From positions 1-28,840 of the IMG/VR virus record IMGVR_UViG_3300028597_000055: a stretch of DNA of 28,840 nucleotides; one strand, 5' to 3'. This document shows, piece after piece, positions 21,321 to 28,689 of this stretch; within the stretch, counting starts at the first letter, position 1, and the number at the start of each line of letters is the position of its first letter. The position numbers were made by a program, and so were the translations under genes. The notes under the pieces are model-generated. The model did not search any database. It was not told the DNA's origin and saw only the letters and a program-made list of their open reading frames with translations. This DNA comes from a virus.

Positions 21321-21685
21321 GCGAACGCCTCCAGATCGGTGAAGTGCGTGGCGTAGTCGCTCGGGCGCATCGCCACCACGCCCGAGAAGCGCTGCGACGT
21401 GACCGCGAACCCGTGCGCCATGATGGCGATGTGGCCCGCGCGCTCGCTCATCAGCAGCACGCCGTCGGCCAGCTCGGTGGTGCGCACGCAGTGAACGGGG
21501 AAGGCTTCGCCCATTAGCGCGCGCTGACGGCTGCGCGTCATCTCATCGCTCGCCCAATCGGGCAGCGGCAGACCAGGCCGCATGCGCTGCAGCACCTCGC
21601 GCACGAGCCCCCAGCAGTCGTAGGCGTCGGGGCCCCGCGCGCCGAGGCGCCAGGGCTTTCCGATGAGGTCGTTGATGTCGGTCAT
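21308..21685 (-). CDS. NlpC/P60-like tail assembly protein (lambda gpK-like)
   Basis: A 125-residue protein with the peptidase-type block PDAYDCWGLVREVL (residues 20-33, catalytic-type Cys25) and, about 70 residues later, GHIAIMAHG with the second catalytic-type His. This is the NlpC/P60 domain found in the gpK-type proteins of tails, which cleave peptidoglycan during entry or help tip assembly. ATG 21685 overlaps the stop of the previous gene and matches the family start MTDINDLIGKPW; the frame open to 21721 is a shadow. At 125 residues it has no JAB-type N-terminal domain, unlike lambda gpK. Confidence 0.8.
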   Translation of the reverse strand: MTDINDLIGKPWRLGARGPDAYDCWGLVREVLQRMRPGLPLPDWASDEMTRSRQRALMGEAFPVHCVRTTELADGVLLMSERAGHIAIMAHGFAVTSQRFSGVVAMRPSDYATHFTDLEAFAWRT

Positions 21686-22176
21686 CGGTCGAGCCCCGGG
21701 AAGTGCTGAACGTCGTACCACACGCCTGGGAAGCGGCGGTTCAGCACGTCACTGCGGCCGGCCACGCCGCTCACGGCCTCCTCGGTGATCTGGATGGCGT
21801 TGAACACGAGCCGCACCGGAGCAGACTGCGGCGCGCCTGGGTCGCTGCCGAGGAACTCGCGGTAGACGGCCTCGATGCTTGTGCTCGGGTCCGCGTGCGC
21901 GGCCCGCACGGCGTCGGCGATTTCCTGGTCCGCGTTCGTGAGCGTGATCTGCATGTCCTGCTGGCCGGCGCCGTCGACGGTCGGCAGGATGACGCCGAAG
22001 GGGAACGGGTTGAACGTCACCGTGGGCCCCGACTCCAGCGTCGTCGTGAAGGCGCGCGGGTAGTTCGTGAGGTAGTACGGCGCCGCCCACAGCGGATGCG
22101 ACAGCTCCAGCGTTTGAAGGATAGTCTCGCCCGAGGGCGCCGACGCGCGTGCTTCCTGAAGTGCAACGGTTGCCAT
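21682..22176 (-). CDS. DUF1833-like tail protein
   Basis: A 164-residue protein resembling the DUF1833 family of tail-tip proteins: LELSHPLWAAPYYLTNYPRA near the start, FNPFPFGVILPTVDGAGQQD in the middle, and ADPSTSIEAVYREFLGSD. It sits between the tape-measure gene and the NlpC-like gene, where phages with lambda-type order have gpM/gpL. GAGGAA precedes the ATG and overlaps the tape-measure stop region. It probably belongs to the baseplate-like ring at the tail end. Confidence 0.8.
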   Translation of the reverse strand: MATVALQEARASAPSGETILQTLELSHPLWAAPYYLTNYPRAFTTTLESGPTVTFNPFPFGVILPTVDGAGQQDMQITLTNADQEIADAVRAAHADPSTSIEAVYREFLGSDPGAPQSAPVRLVFNAIQITEEAVSGVAGRSDVLNRRFPGVWYDVQHFPGLDR

Positions 22177-22185
22177 GGCGCTTCC

Positions 22186-24243
22186 TCAGAACGCCGCAGC
22201 GCTGCCGCGGCTCAGACCCCACGCGCGCTCGGCCGCGGTGGCGAAGTCGTTGCCCCCGCGCATCACGTCAGCGGCGAGCGATGCCTTGATCTCGTCGATC
22301 GTGATCGTGAGCCCCCCGTTCGTCTGTTGCGTGCTGACCGACACGGGCGCGTTGTTGTTGATCGTCACGTTCAGCGCGGGCTGTTGCGCGACGATCCCGA
22401 GGTCGCCCGAGGCCGTGCGCTGCAGCGGCATGATGGCCTCGGGGCCGGCCTCGCCAGCGAGCGCCATGGGGAAGGTGGTCGGCCGCGTGAGCACGCCGCC
22501 CTTGGCGAAGGGGACGACGGCGCCGGAGTCGAAGGCGAGGCCGAGACGCCCCGCAGCGCCACCACCACCGCCGGATGCACCTCCGAACGCGTTGGTCAGT
22601 GCGTCGATGATGTACTTCTTAGCCCACAGCTTGAGCAGCTCCGCGATGATGGACTGGACCATGCGCTTGAACAGATCTTCGACATCGGCGGTGCCGCTGG
22701 CGAGGTTGTCGAAGAAGTTTTCGAACCCCTGCGTCAGCACGTCCACCTCTGATGTTTGCTTGGCGATGGTCTCGCCTGCCACCGCGGTGGTGGTCGCCAC
22801 TTCGAGCTGCGAGCGGGCATAGGCGCGCTGCGCTTCGGTGGCGTTCGCGTACACGTCCGAGGTTTCGTCGAGGAGGTCAACGAGGTACTGCTGCCGGGCC
22901 CCCTCCTCCTCGATCCTGTCGAGCCGCTCCTCGGCGGCGCGGTCGACTTCGAGGATCGCCTTCTCGTAGGCCGAGAGCTTCGAGGTGCGGGCCACGAGCG
23001 CCTCGTCCGCGCGCTTCTGCGCGTCCTCGGCAATGCGTGCCTGCTCGGCGAGCTGCTTCCACGCTTCGTCCTCGACCTTCTGGTGCTCGCGGATTGCCTT
23101 CGTCCGCGCGGCCAGCGCCTTCGCGGCGGCGGCGTCGGCCTCGCGCTGTTTCTTGGCGAGCGCCTCGGCAGCGGCTGCAGCCTTGAGCGCCGCGCTCGCA
23201 GGCCCGTCGCCCGCGGTGTCCTGCGGCGCGCCGGCCTTCGTCGATTCCCTGAAGCTCTTGTAGTCGGCTTCGAGCTTCTTGAGTTTTTCGTTCGTCGTGC
23301 GGTCGAGCGCGTTGATGTCCTCGACCAGCGCCGTGAAGATGGTGCCGGCCTGACCAGGGTTCGCCGCTGCCGCAGCAACTGCACCGATGACCAGACCGAA
23401 GGCCTTGAGGGTCGCGCCCGCCTTGAGCGCCACGCCCGTGAGGTTCACGAGTACCTCGCCGATCGCGTCTCCGGTTTCGACGAAGCCGTCGCCCGTGCTG
23501 GCCGAGTCGACGAAGCTCTGGCTGATGGCCTGCAGCGCCGGAAGCAGGCCGGCGGTGATCTGCTTCATCACGCCGCCCATCACGCCTTCGAGGCGCGACA
23601 GGTTGTCGTTGAACGCCTCAGCGGCCTTGAGCGTGCCGCCACTGAGAACGACGCCGTAGCGCTCGGCCTCGTCCGTCAATTCCTTGAGGCCCGCGCTGCC
23701 ACCGTTCAGGAGCGGAATCAGATCCTTACCGGCCTTGCCGAAAATCTCGATCGCAAGCGCGGTCTTCTCGATGCCGTCGGGCATCTTGGCGAACTCGTCT
23801 GCGATCTTGTCGAGCGCCTGCACCGGGCTGTCGCCGGACTGCACGCCGATCGCGCGCAGCGCCTTGTGCGCGCCGGTCGTGCCGGTTTCGAGGTCCGCCA
23901 TCGAGACCGCGAGCTTGCCGATCGACTTGTCGAGGTCTTCGGCCGAGAGCCCCGAGAGGTCCGCAGCGTAGCGCAGCTTCTGCAGGTCTTCGGCCGCGAT
24001 GCCCACCTTCGACACGCTCTTGGACAGCTCGTCCATCGCATCGATGTTCGACTTGATCGACGAGAGGACGGTGCCCACGGTGAAGCCTGCGGCGAGCGCG
24101 CCGGCTACCTTTTTGATCGAGGCCGCGGCGGCGTCGAAGCGCTTTTCCGCGTCCTGGGTGGACTTGGCGATGGCGTTCAGGTCGCGGGCCGCTTGCGCGC
24201 CGTCGACCGTCAGCTTGTAGATCCGTTCGATGGTGTCGGCCAC
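22186..24243 (-). CDS. Tape measure protein
   Basis: A 685-residue protein, mostly helical, with features of tail tape measures: an N-terminal part containing SIKSNIDAMDELSKSVSKVG and DLSGLSAEDLDKSIGKLAVS, a hydrophobic region at about 270-295 (KAGATLKAFGLVIGAVAAAA), long charged coiled coils (AKKQREADAAAAKALAARTK and others) and a C-terminal block GGVLTRPTTFPMALAGEAGP. A family-typical GPEAIMPL follows. It sets tail length; at roughly 0.15 nm per residue one would expect a tail of about 100 nm. The start is GTG at 24243, with GAGGTG upstream. It follows the small tail genes and chaperones, as expected. Confidence 0.9.
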   Translation of the reverse strand: MADTIERIYKLTVDGAQAARDLNAIAKSTQDAEKRFDAAAASIKKVAGALAAGFTVGTVLSSIKSNIDAMDELSKSVSKVGIAAEDLQKLRYAADLSGLSAEDLDKSIGKLAVSMADLETGTTGAHKALRAIGVQSGDSPVQALDKIADEFAKMPDGIEKTALAIEIFGKAGKDLIPLLNGGSAGLKELTDEAERYGVVLSGGTLKAAEAFNDNLSRLEGVMGGVMKQITAGLLPALQAISQSFVDSASTGDGFVETGDAIGEVLVNLTGVALKAGATLKAFGLVIGAVAAAAANPGQAGTIFTALVEDINALDRTTNEKLKKLEADYKSFRESTKAGAPQDTAGDGPASAALKAAAAAEALAKKQREADAAAAKALAARTKAIREHQKVEDEAWKQLAEQARIAEDAQKRADEALVARTSKLSAYEKAILEVDRAAEERLDRIEEEGARQQYLVDLLDETSDVYANATEAQRAYARSQLEVATTTAVAGETIAKQTSEVDVLTQGFENFFDNLASGTADVEDLFKRMVQSIIAELLKLWAKKYIIDALTNAFGGASGGGGGAAGRLGLAFDSGAVVPFAKGGVLTRPTTFPMALAGEAGPEAIMPLQRTASGDLGIVAQQPALNVTINNNAPVSVSTQQTNGGLTITIDEIKASLAADVMRGGNDFATAAERAWGLSRGSAAAF

Positions 24244-24247
24244 GGTG

Positions 24248-24985
24248 TCACCTCACGCGGAAGCGAGGCCGGATCGTGATGACCCCGGTCCCGTGTGCAT
24301 AAACCTCGCCGGCCACCGCGTGGCTCTTGGTGAACTCGGCGTAGACGGCAAATTGCTTGAACTCGCTGCGGCGGCGAAGGGCCGCGGTGGTGGCCGCGAG
24401 GAAGCCCATGCGCTGCTGTGACTTCGGCGGCGACTTCCTGCGGCCCGTGGCCTTCGGCGTGAGGCGCCCCGAGTTCGCCACCGCGCGGTTCACCGCGGTC
24501 GCGTACGGCACTTGCGCCGGCACGAGCACGAGCTTGTCGCCCTGGCTCAAAGTGGAGGGCGGCGTGCCCGAGGTGACGACCCGCGGCGAGCCACCGCGCG
24601 GGATGAAGCGCCACTCCCAATTGGCCTGCACGTTGGAGAGCCGGCCCGTGCGCAGCACCGTCGCGCGGCGGATGTTCGCCGCCAGCTCGGTCTCGGCCAT
24701 CCGCATAGCTGCGCGGGCGAGCGCGGTGCCGAAGATGACCACGACCTTGCGCTCCACGGACTCGACCGGGCGGTTCGTCGTGTTGTCGACCTCGACGAGC
24801 TGCGGCGGGTTGCCCATGCGCTGCTGTTGCGCGGTGTCCTCGCGCGTGATGCCCACCAGCATCGAGTGCAGGTCGGCCTTCGACTGGATGTTGATTTCCG
24901 CCGCCAGCGTGGCGCGCGTGAACTGCTGACCGCCGAGGGTGGTGGTCTTGTTCTTCGAGATGACCGTCGGCATCGGGAAAGCCAT
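24248..24985 (-). CDS. Minor tail protein, possibly HK97 gp10-like
   Basis: A 245-residue basic protein. The centre (TALARAAMRMAETELAANIR, then RTGRLSNVQANWEWRFIPRG) resembles the helix-plus-TGxL part of HK97 gp10/tail-completion proteins, but the match is loose. The N-terminal 90 residues (QQFTRATLAAEINIQSKADL) and the basic middle (SGRLTPKATGRRKSPPKSQQ) are unfamiliar. ATG 24985 is chosen because GGAG lies 8 bases upstream; GTG 24994 overlapping the previous stop is an alternative. It stands between the tail terminator and the tape measure, which is unusual for gp10-type proteins. Confidence 0.55.
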   Translation of the reverse strand: MAFPMPTVISKNKTTTLGGQQFTRATLAAEINIQSKADLHSMLVGITREDTAQQQRMGNPPQLVEVDNTTNRPVESVERKVVVIFGTALARAAMRMAETELAANIRRATVLRTGRLSNVQANWEWRFIPRGGSPRVVTSGTPPSTLSQGDKLVLVPAQVPYATAVNRAVANSGRLTPKATGRRKSPPKSQQRMGFLAATTAALRRRSEFKQFAVYAEFTKSHAVAGEVYAHGTGVITIRPRFRVR

Positions 24986-24990
24986 GGCCG

Positions 24991-25371
24991 TCACTCCAGC
25001 GCCACGCCGATGCTCGTGTAGTCCCCTGCGATGCGCCACGCGCGGAAGCTGGCTTCGTAGTCGTCCGTCTCGGCCGACAGGCGCCAGCCCCCGGCGCCGA
25101 GCACGATGGCGCGGACCTGCGCGTTGAGGTCACGCCCGAACTCGTACACCGCGTGCCATGTGTGGACCTGAATCGACGTGTCGACCAGCGGCGCCTCGGC
25201 CTCGCACATATCCCACCAGGCCGCGCCCGACGCGACGGTGCGCTGCACGGTGACGAGCGGCAAGCCGGGTGGCAGCTCGGCGTACTCCGCAGCCTTCCAC
25301 CCCCATCGCACGTCGGCCACGCCAGCGAGGCCGGACGTGAGCGCCTGAACGAGTTCGCGTTCGGTCGCCAT
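24991..25371 (-). CDS. DUF3168-like tail completion/terminator protein
   Basis: A 126-residue protein: MATERELVQALTSGLAGVAD, then WGWKAAEYAELPPGLPLVTV, QVHTWHAVYEFGRDLNAQVR and SIGVALE at the end. The order of an N-terminal helix, PxVTVxR strand, HxWxxxxxxG and a final strand is that of DUF3168/gpU-type proteins, which cap the finished tail tube and join it to the head. In most phages this gene comes before the tube gene; here it follows the chaperones. Confidence 0.65.
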   Translation of the reverse strand: MATERELVQALTSGLAGVADVRWGWKAAEYAELPPGLPLVTVQRTVASGAAWWDMCEAEAPLVDTSIQVHTWHAVYEFGRDLNAQVRAIVLGAGGWRLSAETDDYEASFRAWRIAGDYTSIGVALE

Positions 25372-25373
25372 GG

Positions 25374-25580
25374 TCAGTGCCTCCCCGGGAACATGCTGCG
25401 CAGCTCATCGCGCGAGAGCGAGGACAGCTCGATCGCGTCGTCCTCCTCCACGGCCGGCTGCGGCGTCCAGTAGTCGAGCCACGCCCACACCTCCCGCGGA
25501 CTCATCGCCTCGACGACGGTCACGGGTTGATGCAGGCGCTCGGCGATGCTGAACATGAGGCGCAGGTCCGGGGCTAGACG
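25374..25580 (-). CDS. Tail assembly chaperone, frameshift extension (gpT-like)
   Basis: A frame of 68 codons read only after a -1 shift from the preceding chaperone gene. It starts with RLAPDLRLMFSIAERLHQP and has TVVEAMSPREVWAWLDYW, the short acidic helical pattern of gpT-type extensions (SxxExxxWxxY). It also has its own ATG at 25556 that could give a 60-residue product, but no good ribosome site stands before it. The fusion would be about 184 residues. In lambda the G/GT ratio is essential for tail assembly around the tape measure. Confidence 0.75.
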   Translation of the reverse strand, partial: RLAPDLRLMFSIAERLHQPVTVVEAMSPREVWAWLDYWTPQPAVEEDDAIELSSLSRDELRSMFPGRH

Positions 25581-25927
25581 TTTGGGCCTGCAGCGGCCTC
25601 GGCGCCCGAGGAGGTGCCTACCCCCTGGCCGTCCTCCTCGGCGGGCTTGGCGGCCCGCTCCAGCCCGTGCACGCGCATGGTCTGCGTGAGGGCGTCGGCG
25701 ATGGCTGCAGAGAAGCGGCCGGGCAGCGAGCGAATGCCCTCGTAGCCGAACGGCTGGCCGTCCACGTACAGGCTCGCGCCGAGGAGGCGCTCGGCGCTCT
25801 GCCCCGGCGCCTCGCTCGCCGCCATCGTGTCTCGCATGGCGCCGTAGGTCAGTTCGCGGATTTCGACCACGGCGCCGAGCGCGGCGAGCCCGGCCGGGGC
25901 GGTTTCGGTTTGGAGTTCGTACGTCAT
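25574..25927 (-). CDS. Tail assembly chaperone (gpG-like)
   Basis: A 117-residue protein, MTYELQTETAPAGLAALGAV at the start, with the blocks VVEIRELTYGAMRDTMAASE and YEGIRSLPGRFSAAIADALT, followed by an Ala/Gly-rich end. Position between tail tube and tape measure, size, and the slippery sequence near its 3' end identify it as the G-type chaperone. It starts one base after the tail-tube stop. It and its frameshifted form hold the tape measure during tube polymerisation and are not part of the virion. Confidence 0.8.
   Translation of the reverse strand: MTYELQTETAPAGLAALGAVVEIRELTYGAMRDTMAASEAPGQSAERLLGASLYVDGQPFGYEGIRSLPGRFSAAIADALTQTMRVHGLERAAKPAEEDGQGVGTSSGAEAAAGPNV
25580..25586 (-). other. 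Programmed -1 frameshift site C CCA AAC
   Basis: The minus strand reads GGC CCA AAC GTC TAG in the chaperone frame. C-CCA-AAC is an X-XXY-YYZ slippery heptamer, two codons before the stop. Slipping back one base gives CCC AAA CGT CTA GCC, which continues into the downstream frame without a stop for 68 codons. This is the standard G-GT arrangement. Confidence 0.85.
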
Positions 25928-25928
25928 G

Positions 25929-26618
25929 TCACAGGGCCCACGAGTAGGTCGGCATTTCCTTGAACACGCCCGAGCCGGAGAACTGCAGGCCCTGCGCGGT
26001 CTGTGCCGTGATGGTGATTTCGCCGATTTCCACCGGCCCGAAGATGTAGCCGCCGCCGACCGTGTAGTCGATCAGCATGTAGCGCTCGGTCTTCGGCGAT
26101 TCGAGCGAGGCTTGCATGAGGTTCTTGAACCCCGGGCTGTCCTTGTCGACGAAGCCGGTGAAAGTGAAGGTCGGCGGCTTCGGCGAGCCGAGCACCGTCT
26201 CGCTGCCGCACATATCGTCCATGGCGATCGAGTCGGGCGCCACGCCGGCCACCGTGATCGACACCATGCAGACTTCGAGCAGCGCGCCGTCGCCGGCCTT
26301 CGAGAAGACCTGCGCTTCGCCGACGGCGCCGACCGCAGCCGTGAGGCGCGTGCCGTCGAAGTCCGCGAGCGTGACCTCGGGCGCGGCCGGCGTGGTCACG
26401 TCGAGCGCCGAGATGCGGAAGGCGTAGCCGTCGAGCAGCGGCTCGCCCGTGTCATCGAGCACGATCATGTCGCCGACCGCGGTGCCCGCCGGCAGGGCGG
26501 CGGACAGCGTGACCACCGCGGGGTTCGCGTTCGTCACGCTCGTGATGTCGATCGGGGTGGGTGGCGCGTCACCGGTCTGCGTGAGGTACAGGTGAGCGTC
26601 GGACTTTACTTTTGCCAT
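25929..26618 (-). CDS. Major tail tube protein
   Basis: A 229-residue acidic, beta-rich protein with the pattern of siphophage tube proteins: ATGGC start, KSDAHLYLTQTGDAPPTPID, ITSVTNANPAVVTLSAALPA, later GSPKPPTFTFTGFVDKDSPG and ERYMLIDYTVGGGYIFGPVE, ending with GLQFSGSGVFKEMPTYSWAL. Stacked hexamers of this protein make the tail tube. The order with the connector upstream and the chaperones downstream supports this. AAGGAG is 7 bases before the ATG. Confidence 0.85.
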   Translation of the reverse strand: MAKVKSDAHLYLTQTGDAPPTPIDITSVTNANPAVVTLSAALPAGTAVGDMIVLDDTGEPLLDGYAFRISALDVTTPAAPEVTLADFDGTRLTAAVGAVGEAQVFSKAGDGALLEVCMVSITVAGVAPDSIAMDDMCGSETVLGSPKPPTFTFTGFVDKDSPGFKNLMQASLESPKTERYMLIDYTVGGGYIFGPVEIGEITITAQTAQGLQFSGSGVFKEMPTYSWAL

Positions 26619-26630
26619 GGTGCGGCTCCT

Positions 26631-26978
26631 TCAGGGTTGCGATTGGCCGGACGTGGCCGCGATCGTGAGGTCGTTGCGCGCGTGGCTCGGCAAGACCGCG
26701 ATGAAGTCGAACATTCGCTCGACGTTCCCGTCGACCTCGATGCCGCGCCAGCCCGGTTGAATCGAGATGCCGGGCAGTTCGCGCAGCGTGATGCGCCATG
26801 TGATGCCGGCCAGCTCGCGGTCGGCCGCCATGAACTCGCGCCCGCTCACGCTGTCGATCGCCACGTCGACCGTGACCACCGGGATGAACGAGCGCACCTC
26901 GCCCGCGTAGGCGTCGAGCGGCACGGTCGGGTCCGGCATCTCGATGCGCATGCGGTGACGAAGGCGACCGGCTTTCAT
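26631..26978 (-). CDS. Head-tail joining / head closure protein
   Basis: A 115-residue protein starting KAGRLRHRMRIEMPDPTVP, with a YAGEVRSFIPVVTVDVAIDS block and GREFMAADRELAGITWRITL, ending with a strand pattern. This is the SPP1 gp16-type head closure (phage head-tail joining) family: GxLRHRIxI at the start and GREFxxA in the middle. It seals the head after packaging and forms the tail-docking ring. ATG 26978 overlaps the connector stop; a GTG at 26993 would add five residues with no support. Confidence 0.85.
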   Translation of the reverse strand: MKAGRLRHRMRIEMPDPTVPLDAYAGEVRSFIPVVTVDVAIDSVSGREFMAADRELAGITWRITLRELPGISIQPGWRGIEVDGNVERMFDFIAVLPSHARNDLTIAATSGQSQP

Positions 26979-27535
26979 GCGTCGGGCCTCCACATGCCCA
27001 TCAGCTCGTTGGCGAACGTGTCGCTCCAGAGGTCGCCGCTTGCCTCGCGGTTCTCGTACAGCGCGCCCGCGAGGCGCAGGATGATCGAGAGGAAGTAGGG
27101 GGCGAGCTTCGTCGAGTCGTCGACGCCGACCGCGAGAGTCAGCCGTGTGTCCAGCGCCAGGATCGCGGGCGGGGGCACCAGCACCGCCACCGGGAACAGG
27201 TAGCTGGACGCGTTGCCCCCGAAGTCGGCGCTGCTCAGTTCGTAGTCGGCCGACACGTCGGTGCCGTCGGCCGTGATGGTGAACTCGCGCACGTTGTTGA
27301 ACGGCAGGCGCGCGCCGCAGCGCAAGCCCACGGGGCGCAGTTCAACGGCGGTCAGCTCGTAGGTGGCCGGGTTCAGCGACACGTTGCACTTCGACTCGAC
27401 GGTGCGGATCGCCGCCTGGGTGTAGGTCGTGAGCAGCGCATCGTCGCGCGTGAACTCCACGCGGCAGTGAGCCTTGACCGTGACGAGCAGCGCCGCCGGC
27501 AGCGAGGTCAGGTCGACGGACGTGCGTTGAATCAC
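26975..27535 (-). CDS. Head-tail connector protein (gp6-like)
   Basis: A 186-residue protein of the gp6/gp15-like connector family. The core is LPAALLVTVKAHCRVEFTRD, DALLTTYTQAAIRTVESKCN, and a C-terminal helix APYFLSIILRLAGALYENRE. The family forms a ring of twelve below the portal. The GTG at 27535 overlaps the stop of the preceding gene and precedes the conserved part; the frame open up to 27655 is a shadow. Confidence 0.85.
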   Translation of the reverse strand: MIQRTSVDLTSLPAALLVTVKAHCRVEFTRDDALLTTYTQAAIRTVESKCNVSLNPATYELTAVELRPVGLRCGARLPFNNVREFTITADGTDVSADYELSSADFGGNASSYLFPVAVLVPPPAILALDTRLTLAVGVDDSTKLAPYFLSIILRLAGALYENREASGDLWSDTFANELMGMWRPDA

Positions 27536-28689
27536 GGCGCTTCCCCTTGCTGCTGATCGAGCAGCAGCGTGTCCAGCTCCTCGGCGCGCTCGCTGACCCA
27601 CCGCTCGGTGGTGGCGCTGCGCAGCACCGCCTCGGCGCCCTCCTCGGCGATCCACCGCTCGGCGTTCGCGGCCGTGCGCTCGATGCGGTCGACCCGCGGC
27701 GCGAGCCCCTCGGCGGTGCGCCGCGCGACCTGCGCGTGCTCCAGTGCCGCGGTCGCGTTCGCGTTCGCTGCTTTGAAGGGCCGGTCGATGTCGGCCTGCT
27801 TCAGCATGCGGGGCACGAACAGCGTCGTGGTCTGCCCGTCGTGGATGAACCGCGCATCGCCCTCGGTGAACCAGTCGCCCGGCTCCAGCGCCTCGGGCTT
27901 GGACTTCATGACCCGCAGCCCGTGCGAGCCGATGCGGCGCCAGACCTCGGGGTGCTCGCCCGGCTCCTGCGCCATCGAGGCGGCGATGCCCTCGCGCAGT
28001 TCGTAGGTGCGCCCCACGTAGCAGGACACCACCGAGCCGGGGCCGTAGAACGCCGTGCGGCTCCAGTTCTGCGCGCCACCGAGGCGCAGCGCCTCGCGGG
28101 TGACGTGCGCGACGGTCTCCCCGCGGACCTCCCCGCCGAGCGCGGCCACGGCCCGCTTGACCTCCTCGGCCATGCGCTGCAGGAGCGGGCCGAGGTTCGC
28201 CTTCGTGGTCCCGCTGCGCTGCACGATGTTGAGTTCTCCGTCGGAGTCGACTAGTACCGCGCTGATGGCGGGCACGCCCGCCTCCTCGCGCGCCGCGTCG
28301 AGGTCGCGCTGGAGCTGGTCTGCGCGCTCCTCGCTGCGCTGCACGGCGGTGCGCACCTCCTGCGCCATGCGCTGCACCACGGGGCCGAGGTCGGCCTTCA
28401 GCGTGGTGCCGCCACGCTGCACGAGGTTCAGGTCGCCCGCGCTGTCGATCAGGATGGCGCTGATCGGGGCCTGCGCCAGCGCCTCGCGGGCGTCGTCGAG
28501 GTCTCTCTGGAGCTGGTCGGCTCGCTGCTCGCTCGCCCGGTGCGCCGAGCGCATCACGTCGAGCTGGGCATCGGTCGAGCGCTGCACCTCGGCGAGCGCC
28601 TGGGCGTGCTCCTCCCGGACGGCGTTACACGCGAGCGCGATCGCTTCCTGGATCGCCTGCGCCATGCCGGCGCGTTCTTCGGGTGTCAT
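27532..28689 (-). CDS. Coiled-coil virion-type protein with a duplicated repeat and a carbohydrate-binding-like segment
   Basis: A 385-residue protein I do not recognise as a known head protein. Residues 1-52 are a helix. Residues 53-118 and 119-183 are two copies of a 66-residue unit: a coiled coil (RADQLQRDLD) followed by a beta-hairpin (ISAILIDSAGDLNLVQR, in copy 2 ISAVLVDSDGELNIVQR) and GTT..LGP. Residues 207-262 resemble a CBM5/12-type carbohydrate-binding fold: NWSRTAFYGPGSVVSCYVGR, then TYE, and W250RRIGS. The last 80 residues are helical again. It stands between an unseen head gene and the connector, so it could be a head fibre or decoration protein. GGGAGG is 7 bases before its ATG, which overlaps the previous stop. 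Confidence 0.65.
   Translation of the reverse strand: MTPEERAGMAQAIQEAIALACNAVREEHAQALAEVQRSTDAQLDVMRSAHRASEQRADQLQRDLDDAREALAQAPISAILIDSAGDLNLVQRGGTTLKADLGPVVQRMAQEVRTAVQRSEERADQLQRDLDAAREEAGVPAISAVLVDSDGELNIVQRSGTTKANLGPLLQRMAEEVKRAVAALGGEVRGETVAHVTREALRLGGAQNWSRTAFYGPGSVVSCYVGRTYELREGIAASMAQEPGEHPEVWRRIGSHGLRVMKSKPEALEPGDWFTEGDARFIHDGQTTTLFVPRMLKQADIDRPFKAANANATAALEHAQVARRTAEGLAPRVDRIERTAANAERWIAEEGAEAVLRSATTERWVSERAEELDTLLLDQQQGEAP
28141..28533 (-). repeat. Tandem duplication of a 66-codon unit inside the coiled-coil gene
   Basis: Codons for residues 53-118 (28533-28336) and 119-183 (28335-28141) encode two similar copies in direct succession. They share RADQLQRDLD, AREA/AREE, ISA(I/V)L(I/V)DS and QRMA(Q/E)EV. 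The protein identity is high but the copies have diverged, so the duplication is not recent. Confidence 0.8.

Noticed and set aside
18870-21356. 828-codon plus-strand ORF opposite the J-like gene
   Set aside because: It is an Arg/Gly/Ala/Val-rich translation without any family pattern, a GC-rich antisense shadow of a clearly recognisable tail protein.
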